Shown here: in pieces, positions 1 through 6,902 of the stretch
Layout: every line of letters begins with the position of its first letter
Numbering within the stretch: the stretch's first letter is position 1
Source of the DNA: Zetaproteobacteria bacterium CG_4_9_14_3_um_filter_54_145
GTDB taxonomy: Bacteria > Pseudomonadota > Zetaproteobacteria > Mariprofundales > Mariprofundaceae
Reading direction: 5' to 3'
Length of the DNA stretch: 43,388 bases
Assembly (NCBI GenBank): GCA_002791575.1
Contig: PFXI01000042.1
Span: 1 to 43,388 of the forward strand
Translations under genes and position numbers: made by a program
The notes under the pieces: generated by a model
What the model was told of the DNA's origin: nothing
Databases searched by the model: none
What the model saw: only the letters and a program-made list of their open reading frames with translations

Positions 1-39
1 ATGCCAAGTATCTGTTGGTATAAATGCTTGTCTCTCATT

Positions 40-92
40 AACCAAATATAGCTGATTCTTAGATTTTACCCACACAACTTCGTGAAGCGCCA
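40..92. repeat. 53-bp terminal inverted repeat, left copy
   Basis: This stretch is the exact reverse complement of 43299-43351, with 53 of 53 positions matching; homology stops abruptly on both sides. Read outwards from the window it begins TGGCGCTTCACGAAG. The right copy interrupts a DUF5672 gene at this same boundary. I therefore infer that it is the end of a mobile element whose body lies outside the window. No transposase is visible here, so the family cannot be named. Confidence 0.85.
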
Positions 93-174
93 TTTTTTCT
101 AACTAGACGAGCATTACACTCCAGACAATTCAACAATCAAGTATCTGATCTCTGCATTTCCGGGGTATGTCACA

Positions 175-199
175 TGGCACTAGTGCCACCCATAGTGCC
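175..199. promoter_or_regulatory. Palindromic operator candidate upstream of the accessory module
   Basis: TGGCACTAGTGCCA (175-188) is a perfect 14-bp palindrome. It is followed five bases later by another copy of the half-site TAGTGCC (193-199). A full dyad plus an extra half-site about one helical turn away, upstream of an operon, resembles a repressor operator. No regulator gene is seen next to it, so the function is inferred. Confidence 0.35.
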
Positions 200-324
200 C
201 CTTATTTCCTATTCACAAATCTTGGAGTTCGCTAATGTTATCCATGATGTATATTTTGACTTTACTTGCACAAGTTTTCGATTGCATCCGTTTCTGTGTA
301 TAATATTTCATCTTGGGAACCCAA

Positions 325-337
325 CCATGTAGCTGAT
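325..337 (+). repeat. 13-bp direct repeat, left copy flanking the module
   Basis: CCATGTAGCTGAT occurs here and again at 2665-2677, in the same orientation. The two copies bracket the three AT-rich genes. This could mark the limits of an inserted cassette, or could be chance in AT-rich DNA. Confidence 0.4.
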
Positions 338-411
338 TAATCAGGTGCTCCCTAGGCAACGGGCATATTAAGCTTGTTATCTACGTAAGCTTATAGAGAC
401 TGCCACTATAT

Positions 412-1209
412 ATGACTGCAAATTTATTTAACCTACCTACTAGTCAACGAGAGAAATTCGTGCGCCATTTTCTCAGTAGCGTCGATTGTGAGATAGCCTT
501 TGCTGGCGGAACAATGGCTACATTAGTGGCTAGCATTGAACCTATTAAAACATATATGGAAAGCATCGGCTTTACTGAGTGCAAAGAAATACTTGAAAGT
601 AGCGTTTCTTTTGAAACAAGCCCTGATGGTAAGGCCCCCCGCAAAATAGAGCAGGTATCTAAGGCTACTGGGCATTTCTTTCGCAACCCTGATTCAGAGT
701 TAGCCTGTAGTATTCTTGCTGATAAAATAACATTAGGAACCAGAAACTATACTGGATTTGAAGACTTCAGCTCTGCATTAGATAATATAGTTACATGCCT
801 TACAACTCACTTAGAAAATCGCGATGTAGTGAAAGTTGGTTTGAAAAAAGTCAATTCGATTGTTATGGAGAAGGTAACGCGATATGACGCAGCTTGTTCG
901 ATATTTAACCCCGCAATTTTTGCGTTGCTTCGCAGTGGACTCCCTACATCCAGTGTGAAAATAGCTCAAGAAGTTTTGGTTCTTGAAACTGAAAGTTCCG
1001 CCTCATTATTGAGGAATACCCTTAGAGCCCTGGACGATAAAAACTCATACGAAGCAAGTCTGGATTTTGATGTTGTCAGCAGAAAAACATCAACTTCTAA
1101 AGTGGCTTTAGAAACAACGTTAAAAGAGCTGAACCAAGTACACTTTGATTTATTCAAATGGGCAGTTACAAAAGAAATGATTGCATTGATGAACAAAGAA
1201 GGTAACTAA
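412..1209 (+). CDS. TIGR04255-like family protein
   Basis: This is a 265-residue soluble protein with no signal peptide or membrane segment. Its pattern fits the sporadically distributed TIGR04255 family: an N-terminal segment, then a middle part (about residues 105-150) with a 'Y.GFE.F...L' stretch followed by VKVGLKKVNSIVM, matching the family's 'vRiGLRyiNrI' motif, and a C-terminal 'FKWAVT' stretch. The biochemical function of the family is not known to me. The gene is AT-rich compared with the chromosome-like DNA after 2700. Its stop overlaps the next start (TAATG), so the two are translationally coupled. It is the first gene of a three-gene operon. The family call rests on motif memory and is moderate; that it is a real gene is more certain. 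Confidence 0.65.
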   Translation: MTANLFNLPTSQREKFVRHFLSSVDCEIAFAGGTMATLVASIEPIKTYMESIGFTECKEILESSVSFETSPDGKAPRKIEQVSKATGHFFRNPDSELACSILADKITLGTRNYTGFEDFSSALDNIVTCLTTHLENRDVVKVGLKKVNSIVMEKVTRYDAACSIFNPAIFALLRSGLPTSSVKIAQEVLVLETESSASLLRNTLRALDDKNSYEASLDFDVVSRKTSTSKVALETTLKELNQVHFDLFKWAVTKEMIALMNKEGN

Positions 1210-1823
1210 TGTTGGCTTATTATGACACTACCGTAGAGAACATTGATATTGCAACTGAACTTGGCAAACCACGACCTGTGATTGCTCAAGTAAAGTACGA
1301 TGAAAACTTCGGAATTCGAAAACTAAGTGACGGCGTTAGTTTCCGAAAAGGTGACGGAACTATCACGGATACACTTAGTGATGCTGTTAAGCCCTATGAA
1401 GCCATACTCACAACTACCATCAATACGGCTCGGGTGATTCCCACTCCAAAAAGTTATACTGAAAAAGATAGTGCCGTGCTTCAATTATTAGAATCTAGCT
1501 TACAAAATAACATTTTTTCGTCTAGATGGAAAGCTGATGGCATAAGCGAACCTACAGAAAGCTGCAAAGAATCATCGTTAGCTTTATCGATGTTGATTTT
1601 CGAGCAGCACTCTATTCTACCGGTAAGAATTGCTCCTTCCATTGAAGAAGGCATAATGATTACATACCAGAAGGAAAGTATTAAGTTACTTATAGAGCTG
1701 TATAATACTGGCGAAATAGCCGGACTTCTGAGAGATGAAACAGGCATACTAAAAGCAGATGATTTCGACGCGCACAATGACGCTCTATATTTAATCTCTG
1801 AGTATAAAAAGTTACTTGCTTAG
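1209..1823 (+). CDS. Hypothetical protein, second gene of accessory module
   Basis: This is a 204-residue protein of unknown function. Its ATG shares one base with the stop of the gene before it and has a good ribosome site (AGAAGG, about 6 bases upstream). The N-terminal third is beta-rich with many Thr. The centre, about residues 110-165, reads like a helix (ESCKESSLALSMLIFEQH) followed by 'P.RIAPSIEEGIMITYQKES'. That resembles the 'P.I.P..dGGi.leW' strand pattern I associate with small hypothetical proteins encoded beside TIGR04255 genes. There are no catalytic motifs, signal peptide or membrane segments. Tight coupling to the first gene suggests the two products act together. Composition is as AT-rich as its neighbours, which points to transfer as a unit. 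Confidence 0.6.
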   Translation: MLAYYDTTVENIDIATELGKPRPVIAQVKYDENFGIRKLSDGVSFRKGDGTITDTLSDAVKPYEAILTTTINTARVIPTPKSYTEKDSAVLQLLESSLQNNIFSSRWKADGISEPTESCKESSLALSMLIFEQHSILPVRIAPSIEEGIMITYQKESIKLLIELYNTGEIAGLLRDETGILKADDFDAHNDALYLISEYKKLLA

Positions 1824-1843
1824 CAAGACCCCAGTAACGTCGG

Positions 1844-2359
1844 ATGCTAAATATACTTCAGAAAATTTTAAAGCGTCTTAACTTGGTGCCGTGTGTTCCT
1901 CGACACTTAGCCCCAAATGGCCGTAAAGCAGATCAATCCTTTAAAGAAGACTGCAAACTGTACCGGGGCTTTGAGCCTTCAGATATGTCTCCTGTCGATG
2001 GAAAAATATTAACAGAAAATATAAAGTTTCCGGACTTCTCCTGTAATTGGAGTAAATATTCGGTCCCTGAGGACATTAGATTCAGGATTGCAGGCTGTGA
2101 AAACGATGGCTGCTACTCAGTCACAACAAAAGTTGCCCGGTTTGATAGCCGTGCAACTCCAGTACATGATCCTATCGACAAAAAACCCTGGTATAATTAT
2201 TCTCATGTAGAAGTTAGAGCGCTTAGGGCAGGAGAGGATGCCGAAGAAACAATTCCTCCAAAAAAAAGAAAACTCACAAATTCTATTAAGTTAAAATATC
2301 GCGAACATTTTTCAAATCACTCAATAATTGAATTAGACCCAATACCCACCAAGCGATAG
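1844..2359 (+). CDS. Hypothetical protein, third gene of accessory module
   Basis: This is a 171-residue protein, 20 bases after the second gene, with a weak ribosome site. Recognisable but unnamed motifs are 'LYRGFEPSD' (about 39-47), 'FPDFSCNWSKYSVPEDI' (about 63-79) and 'NYSHVEVRAL' (about 120-129). I associate this run of short motifs with small hypothetical proteins in the same kind of accessory operon, but cannot name a family. Several Cys residues are present without a clear metal-binding spacing. The C-terminus is strongly basic (PPKKRKL near 142). There is no signal peptide. It could be a nucleic-acid-associated or toxin-antitoxin-like partner; the sequence alone does not decide. Confidence 0.55.
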   Translation: MLNILQKILKRLNLVPCVPRHLAPNGRKADQSFKEDCKLYRGFEPSDMSPVDGKILTENIKFPDFSCNWSKYSVPEDIRFRIAGCENDGCYSVTTKVARFDSRATPVHDPIDKKPWYNYSHVEVRALRAGEDAEETIPPKKRKLTNSIKLKYREHFSNHSIIELDPIPTKR

Positions 2360-2628
2360 AATAATTCACTAAGGATGTATGAGCGTACTAAGTTTATATC
2401 TCTCAATTTAAAGAGTCGAAGGCTAGCGAATAGAATTGATTTAATATGTGCCGATAATCGGGAATCACTGGAGCCAACAAGCCGAACGCACAAATTAACA
2501 TTTTTCTCAGCGAGGCGTTTTATCTCTCTACAAAAACTCTGTCTAGATTTGTAATCAGGTTGTGTCCAAACAAGGTGCCTTTTGTATTATTTTCACTTGT
2601 TTGGCCTTTAGCTTGAATCGATGCATTC

Positions 2629-2653
2629 GCCAAGTGTTTGGCTGGTTTTTTTT
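2629..2653 (+). terminator. Weak intrinsic terminator candidate
   Basis: The stem GCCAA-GTGT-TTGGC (2629-2642) is followed after three bases by eight T (2646-2653). The stem is only 5 bp. It would end plus-strand transcription from the three-gene module, although it lies 270 bases after the last stop. Confidence 0.35.
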
Positions 2654-2664
2654 GCTTAGAGAGC

Positions 2665-2677
2665 CCATGTAGCTGAT
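2665..2677 (+). repeat. 13-bp direct repeat, right copy flanking the module
   Basis: This is a second identical copy of CCATGTAGCTGAT (first at 325-337). It lies just before the composition switches to that of the suf operon region, as expected if it marks the right limit of an insertion. Confidence 0.4.
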
Positions 2678-2765
2678 CACCAGAGTAGGTTATGATTCCC
2701 TTTTCGCGTTAGGCCTTGGCCTCTTTCTACAAGAACGACGTGACTGAATGTCAGCCCATTCTGCG

Positions 2766-2963
2766 TCAGCCACTATTCGCCTGTTTAGCCTGGTAGTTCT
2801 GACAGAGCATATGGGATGCACTCTGAACATCAAAACAGGGCAAGCGCGGGGACTTGAAGTTGAATGCGCGGCAACCATGCGGCCGCGCCTTATCCCAGGT
2901 AACAAAATAATTCCGGCAGGTACGGCACTGCGCGGGCCTTGATTGATCAGGCTGCTCAGCCAT
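2766..2963 (-). CDS. Small cysteine-rich conserved protein at the end of the suf operon
   Basis: This is a 65-residue protein with Cys13 and Cys16 in a CRTC pair, Cys31, Cys43 and Cys54. The pattern 'C..C..YFVTWD...P.GCRAF.FKS' is one I recognise from short conserved proteobacterial proteins of unknown function. The CxxC plus two later Cys suggests zinc or iron-sulfur binding. A longer reading from 3023 is possible, but the ATG at 2963 is preferred: it overlaps the end of the Rieske gene by 8 bases, and the conserved part starts right after it. As the last gene of the suf operon it probably shares SUF expression; its job is unknown. Confidence 0.65.
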   Translation of the reverse strand: MAEQPDQSRPAQCRTCRNYFVTWDKARPHGCRAFNFKSPRLPCFDVQSASHMLCQNYQAKQANSG

Positions 2964-3270
2964 CGATGTCGATCTGCACCATGCCGTGCTCAACGCGCAC
3001 GGGAAATGTGTCAAGATCCTCATAGGCGGGTGGCGTCAGCGAGCGGCCATCGCGGATGCAGAAGCGGGCACCATGGCGCGGGCAGATGATCTGATCACCT
3101 TCACACCTGCCGCTGGCCAGTTCACCGCCGTCGTGCGAGCAGACATCCTCTATAGCGAAAAATTCACCCGCCAGACTAAACACGGCGATTTCAGCATAGG
3201 GTGTGTTGATGATTTTCCGGCTACCCGATGGCAGCTCATCTGCTTGCGCAACATCAATCCATTCAGCCAT
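2956..3270 (-). CDS. Rieske [2Fe-2S] ferredoxin-like protein
   Basis: This is a 104-residue single-domain Rieske protein. Cluster ligands are visible as Cys44-x-His46 and Cys63-x-x-His66 (motifs CSHDGG and CPRHG). It resembles the ferredoxin subunit of non-haem iron oxygenases or the small NirD-like proteins, but no oxygenase or nitrite reductase large subunit is nearby. The start at 3270 is chosen because a strong GGGAGGG ribosome site lies just before it; an open frame extends upstream into nnrS but looks unlike any protein. Similar ferredoxin genes are known near SUF operons. Here it probably serves as an electron carrier made together with the Fe-S assembly machinery. The partner is unknown. 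Confidence 0.85.
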   Translation of the reverse strand: MAEWIDVAQADELPSGSRKIINTPYAEIAVFSLAGEFFAIEDVCSHDGGELASGRCEGDQIICPRHGARFCIRDGRSLTPPAYEDLDTFPVRVEHGMVQIDIDG

Positions 3271-3290
3271 ATACCCTCCCAGATTTAAAC

Positions 3291-4493
3291 TCAGCCCGGC
3301 TTTCCATCCGCCCGTGGACGAAGCAGGATAAAAACATAGCGCATAGCAATAATCAAGAATGCGGCTATCCAGCTGACAGCACTGATCATCAGGGCTGCAT
3401 TCAGCAGCTGAACACTGATAAGGGGCAGTACCACACGAGCGAAAGCCGCGACAAACAGCAGTACAAAAGCCGCAACCACTCCCGGCAAGGGCTCGATTGG
3501 CCTGCCGGTATGACCCAGTGCCACCCTCGCCATCATGCCAAGGGTAAACATCCCGATCGCCCCGACCGTCCATGCATGGATGGCCTGCATCATCGCCATA
3601 TCAATAAACACCGCTACAGCGTAGATCAGAAATCCAGCAATCAGCCAGAGGTAGCCGGCATGCAAAACCCACAGCATCGGCTGCCTGAATATAGCGCGAT
3701 CAAACCAGCCAATCAGCCGTATGCTGTGAATCAGGGCTGCCAGCAGTGCTGAAACCATAGTCAGCCACGGGTTGGCGATAAGTACCGCAACAGCAAGCAG
3801 CAGTACCGATGGCAAAGCCATCCGTTCAATCCATTGGTAACTCACCGGCCTTCTGCCGATGGCACCCTGCATAAAGAAGGGCACAACGCGGCCGGCAACA
3901 ACTACAACCAGAGCGAGCATCGTGATCACGGCAACCTGCATAGACTGGCCGGCAAGCCCTTCGGCAAAACCCAGCATGTCCAGATGCACGCCCGCATTGC
4001 ACAGACCTAACAGCAGAACAAGCAGCGGCACCGGATAGTTATGCGCCTGTTTCACCTGCAGGATAACCCTGCCGAGAACGACCGCCAGCACAGGCAAAAA
4101 CAGTATATCGAGCAGGGCAAAGGCAGTTGCCGGCAGTAGCGGCACGACCGACAGAAGCCTCGGAGCCAGCCAGAGCAGTACCAGCAAGGCCAGCGGTCTG
4201 CCTGATGGCGTCGGCAAGCCCGTCCAGTTGCGCACGGCCGTCAGCAGAAAACCGGCGATGACGGCCGTGGCATAGCCGAATACCATCTCATGTCCATGCC
4301 ACAGGGACGGGGTAAAATAAACCGTACCGCCAAAACCGGTGGCAAAAAAAGCGAGCGAAGCAAGCATCAGGAGTACGGCAAAGCAGATCGAGAGCAGAAA
4401 GAAGGGGCGAAAGCCCAGCGTCAGCGGCGCCCACTGTTCAGGAGTTTTATCCGCACCTGCGATCCTGGCAGCGGAGGAGCGGTTATCGGACAT
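3291..4493 (-). CDS. nnrS: NnrS family membrane protein
   Basis: This 400-residue, very hydrophobic protein has about twelve predicted membrane segments. The family signature is at the N-terminus (LGFRPFFLLSICFAVLLM, about 25-42), and conserved His residues (for example in SLWHGHEMVFGYA and GNAGVHL-like stretches) fit the haem/copper-binding role proposed for NnrS. The family is linked to protection from nitric oxide under nitrosative stress. The gene starts 6 bases after sufT on the same strand. NO destroys Fe-S clusters, so placing nnrS in the suf operon makes sense as a combined damage-and-repair unit; that link is inference. Confidence 0.9.
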   Translation of the reverse strand: MSDNRSSAARIAGADKTPEQWAPLTLGFRPFFLLSICFAVLLMLASLAFFATGFGGTVYFTPSLWHGHEMVFGYATAVIAGFLLTAVRNWTGLPTPSGRPLALLVLLWLAPRLLSVVPLLPATAFALLDILFLPVLAVVLGRVILQVKQAHNYPVPLLVLLLGLCNAGVHLDMLGFAEGLAGQSMQVAVITMLALVVVVAGRVVPFFMQGAIGRRPVSYQWIERMALPSVLLLAVAVLIANPWLTMVSALLAALIHSIRLIGWFDRAIFRQPMLWVLHAGYLWLIAGFLIYAVAVFIDMAMMQAIHAWTVGAIGMFTLGMMARVALGHTGRPIEPLPGVVAAFVLLFVAAFARVVLPLISVQLLNAALMISAVSWIAAFLIIAMRYVFILLRPRADGKPG

Positions 4494-4499
4494 CTGCGC

Positions 4500-5075
4500 T
4501 TAAAACATGCCCAGCTGCAGGCGCGCCTCATCGGACATCATCGAGCGATCCCATGTCGGATCAAATACCAGATCAACCTCCACATCGCTGACATTATCCA
4601 CGCTCAGTACCTTGGCGCGCACATCATCAACAATAAACGGCCCCATGCCGCAACCCGGAGCAGTCAGTGTCATGACGATTTCGACATGATTATCACCCGT
4701 GTCCGTCTCCACCACATGGCAATCGTAAACCAGCCCCAGATCAACGATATTGACCGGAATTTCCGGGTCATAACATGTCCTCAGCACTTCCCAGACAGCC
4801 TGTTCATCAACAGGCCCTTCCGCCGCAGGTTGACGCCCGGTTTCTGCCAGAGCGGCAGCAACGGCCTGCTCTGTAGTCAGCCCCAGCCCCAGTGCATCGG
4901 CATCCTTGCCTTCCACACGCGCCAGATTGCCGGCCACACTGACCGTATAACTACCGCCCAGCTCCTGGGTAATCAGCACCAAAGCACCTGTTGGAATGGT
5001 CACCGGCGTGCCGAGCGGAATCAGAATCGCATCAACGTCACGGGTCGTGGTAATCATATTGCCTGCGTTATTCAT
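4500..5075 (-). CDS. sufT: SufT, Fe-S maturation factor (DUF59/MIP18 domain)
   Basis: This 191-residue protein has the two-part architecture of SufT (TIGR03406). The N-terminal part (about 10-60) holds AILIPLGTPVTIPTG and ITQELGGSYTV; the C-terminal DUF59 domain (about 92-180) holds CYDPEIPVNIVDLGLVYD and the conserved TLTAPGCGMG motif with its Cys. SufT helps mature Fe-S proteins when Fe-S demand is high. The ATG overlaps the sufU stop by 4 bases (ATGA), so translation is coupled. The length is normal for the family. Confidence 0.93.
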   Translation of the reverse strand: MNNAGNMITTTRDVDAILIPLGTPVTIPTGALVLITQELGGSYTVSVAGNLARVEGKDADALGLGLTTEQAVAAALAETGRQPAAEGPVDEQAVWEVLRTCYDPEIPVNIVDLGLVYDCHVVETDTGDNHVEIVMTLTAPGCGMGPFIVDDVRAKVLSVDNVSDVEVDLVFDPTWDRSMMSDEARLQLGMF

Positions 5076-5527
5076 TCTGTTTTAGCCACCTTGCTGGAGT
5101 CTTCAATTGCCGATTTCATCGTGTGCCAGCACAGAGAGGCACATTTAATACGGCTGGGAAACTCACGCACACCGGAGAGCACAGCCAATTTACCCATCAC
5201 TTCCGTATCCGGCTCTTCATCAAGATCCGAAGTCACCATATGCTGAAAGCCTTCAAAACGCTGCTGAAAATCTGCCATTGGCGTACCTTTGAGGGCATCG
5301 GTCATCAACGAGGCGGAAGCCACCGAAATAGCACAACCCTCCCCCTCGAATGACACATCTTCGATCATGCCTGCATCATTAACGTTCAGGTAAACATGCA
5401 GCCTGTCACCACAGAGCGGGTTATAGCCGTCCGCTTCATGGTTGAAGTACGCAAGCTTGCCGAAATTACGCGGACTCTTGTTGTGATCAACAATCACCTG
5501 CTGATACAGATCTCTTAACTCAAACAT
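5072..5527 (-). CDS. sufU: SufU-type zinc-dependent sulfurtransferase
   Basis: This 151-residue protein is of the SufU family. It has the zinc-site residues Cys39 and Asp41 (NPLCGD), Cys65 (EGEGCAIS) and Cys129 (RIKCASLCW), matching the Cys-Asp-Cys-Cys set of Bacillus SufU. The family insertion around residues 90-110 sets it apart from scaffold IscU. SufU takes persulfide sulfur from SufS and passes it to the SufBCD scaffold. It replaces SufE here: no sufE is seen in the operon. It follows sufS after a 91-base gap that contains an inverted repeat. Confidence 0.93.
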   Translation of the reverse strand: MFELRDLYQQVIVDHNKSPRNFGKLAYFNHEADGYNPLCGDRLHVYLNVNDAGMIEDVSFEGEGCAISVASASLMTDALKGTPMADFQQRFEGFQHMVTSDLDEEPDTEVMGKLAVLSGVREFPSRIKCASLCWHTMKSAIEDSSKVAKTE

Positions 5528-5545
5528 AGTCTAAAACCCTTATTC

Positions 5546-5606
5546 ACCGCCGAGAGTACGGAGCATTCAGAACAGATACTGTTCTCACCCCATACTTCTC
5601 TGTGGT
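5546..5606. repeat. Imperfect inverted repeat between sufS and sufU
   Basis: The outer arms ACCGCCGAGAGTA (from 5546) and the complement of TACTTCTCTGTGGT (5593-5606) pair imperfectly. Inside them is the perfect hairpin GAACAG-ATA-CTGTTC (5570-5584). The outer arm resembles the ACCGCAGAGGACGC units at 8924 and 19292. Confidence 0.5.
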
Positions 5607-5618
5607 TCATATTTTCTT

Positions 5619-6836
5619 TCATGCGAAGATGGCCTGAGCCTTTTCCAGCGCGGCAAACAGCGTATCCACTTCCGCCGCGGTGTTATAGATCGAAAAGGAG
5701 GCGCGTGCGGTTGCAGGCACTTTGAAAAACTGCATCACCGGCATAGCGCAGTGATGACCGGCCCGTATGGCCACCCCTTCGCGGTCCACAATCGTACCCA
5801 GATCATGCGGGTGGACGCCGGCAAGCACAAACGAGAGTACGCATGCCTTATCCCGGGCCGTGCCGATCTGGCGCAGTCCGTCAAAAGTTTCCGCTCTGGC
5901 TGTGGCATAGGCCAGCAGTTCCTGTTCACGTTTGCCGATGGCCGCAAAGCCGATGCCCTGAATATATTCAATCGCCCGGCCGAAACCGATGGCTCCGGCA
6001 ATATGCGGTGTACCTGCCTCGAACTTGTAGGGCAGATCATTGTATTCGGTTTTCTCGAAGGTAACCATGCGGATCATGTCACCACCGCCCTGATACGGCG
6101 GCATGGCATCCAGAATAGCCTCTTTGGCGATCAGTACACCAATGCCGGTGGGGCCATACATCTTGTGCGCGCTGGTTACATAAAAATCAGCATCCAGTAC
6201 CTGCAGATCCACGGCCACGTGTGCTGCAGCCTGCGCGCCATCCACCAGCACCACGGCACCGGCAGCATGGGCTTTTTCGATAATCGATGCGACAGGATTG
6301 ATCGTACCCAGTGCATTGGACATATGCACCACGCCGACAAGCCTGGTGCGCTCGCTCAGCAGGGCCTCGAACGCATCCATGATCAGCTCGCCCGCATCAT
6401 TGATCGGTGCAACCTTCAATGTTGCACCAACCCGCTCACACAGCATCTGCCATGGCACGATATTGGAGTGGTGTTCCATATGTGTGATCAGCACTTCATC
6501 ACCGGCACGGACATTGGCACTACCCCATGCCGATGCGACCAGATTGATCGCTTCGGTGGTACCGCGGGTGAAGATCACCTCACGCTCGCTCCGAGCATTG
6601 AAAAAACCGGCAATGATCTTGCGGGCCCCTTCATATGCCGCCGTTGCGCGCTCGGAGAGGGCATGCACGCCACGATGCACGTTGGCGTTATCGCACGTAT
6701 AGTAATGGTTCACCGCATCAACGACGCACTGCGGCTTCTGGGTTGTGGCGGCATTATCCAGATAGACCAGTGGCTTGCCGTACAACTGCTGCCCCAGGAT
6801 CGGAAAATCCTTCCTGATTGCTTCAATATCAAACAT
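5619..6836 (-). CDS. sufS: SufS cysteine desulfurase (PLP-dependent, class V aminotransferase)
   Basis: This 405-residue enzyme is of the SufS/CsdA group. The PLP lysine is in TSAHKMYGPTG, the cofactor aspartate in LVDGAQAAAH, the catalytic cysteine near the C-terminus in RAGHHCAMP, and the substrate-binding arginine near ATARASF. It takes sulfur from L-cysteine and hands it to SufU. An ATG six bases earlier (6842) also exists. The start at 6836 is preferred because the AAAGGG ribosome site is 8 bases from it but only 2 bases from the earlier one. It follows sufD after a 60-base gap that holds a hairpin. Confidence 0.95.
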   Translation of the reverse strand: MFDIEAIRKDFPILGQQLYGKPLVYLDNAATTQKPQCVVDAVNHYYTCDNANVHRGVHALSERATAAYEGARKIIAGFFNARSEREVIFTRGTTEAINLVASAWGSANVRAGDEVLITHMEHHSNIVPWQMLCERVGATLKVAPINDAGELIMDAFEALLSERTRLVGVVHMSNALGTINPVASIIEKAHAAGAVVLVDGAQAAAHVAVDLQVLDADFYVTSAHKMYGPTGIGVLIAKEAILDAMPPYQGGGDMIRMVTFEKTEYNDLPYKFEAGTPHIAGAIGFGRAIEYIQGIGFAAIGKREQELLAYATARAETFDGLRQIGTARDKACVLSFVLAGVHPHDLGTIVDREGVAIRAGHHCAMPVMQFFKVPATARASFSIYNTAAEVDTLFAALEKAQAIFA

Positions 6837-6853
6837 AGTCATAACCCTTTCTT

Positions 6854-6894
6854 ACCACGCAGGCACAAAGTGTTGCTTTGTTTATCTTTGTGGT
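6854..6894. repeat. Hairpin repeat between sufD and sufS
   Basis: ACCACGCAGGCACAAAG (6854-6870) pairs imperfectly with the complement of 6876-6894 (reads ACCACAAAGATAAACAAAG). It has the same general ACC[G/A]C...GCAAAG form as the other intergenic repeats of this operon. Confidence 0.5.
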
Positions 6895-6902
6895 GATTCC
6901 TA

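Larger units (their letters stand above)
93..411. other. AT-rich non-coding leader before the three-gene module
   Basis: No convincing coding sequence is present on either strand. The stretch holds a perfect 14-bp palindrome at 175-188, a TATAAT hexamer at 299-304 that could be a -10 box (no good -35 at proper spacing), and the left 13-bp direct repeat at 325-337. It is probably the promoter region of the gene starting at 412. Confidence 0.5.
2360..2765. other. Non-coding AT-rich junction after the module
   Basis: No supported gene is seen. The stretch contains a 9-bp inverted repeat CCAAACAAG/CTTGTTTGG (2566-2574 and 2596-2604), a weak terminator at 2629-2653 and the right 13-bp direct repeat (2665-2677). 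The change from AT-rich accessory DNA to GC-richer, chromosome-like DNA falls at about 2690. Confidence 0.5.

Noticed and set aside
325-2677. Integron attC site or gene-cassette explanation for the AT-rich module
   Set aside because: I looked for paired core sites (GTTRRRY and its inverse) around the flanking repeats and found none convincing; the cassette would also be unusually large with three genes.
2748-2942. 64-codon plus-strand frame near the module edge
   Set aside because: It overlaps, on the other strand, the small Cys-rich protein, which has a conserved pattern and operon support.
4290-5246. Plus-strand open frame opposite nnrS, sufT and sufU
   Set aside because: Antisense shadow of three recognised genes; low-complexity His/Arg-rich protein.
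5570-5584. GAACAG-ATA-CTGTTC as a LexA box
   Set aside because: The spacing does not match the standard LexA motifs known to me, and the site is inside the suf operon, not at a promoter. Treated as a hairpin.
5751-6896. Long plus-strand open frame opposite sufS (381 codons)
   Set aside because: It is an antisense shadow of sufS; the encoded sequence is rich in His, Cys and Arg with no family resemblance.
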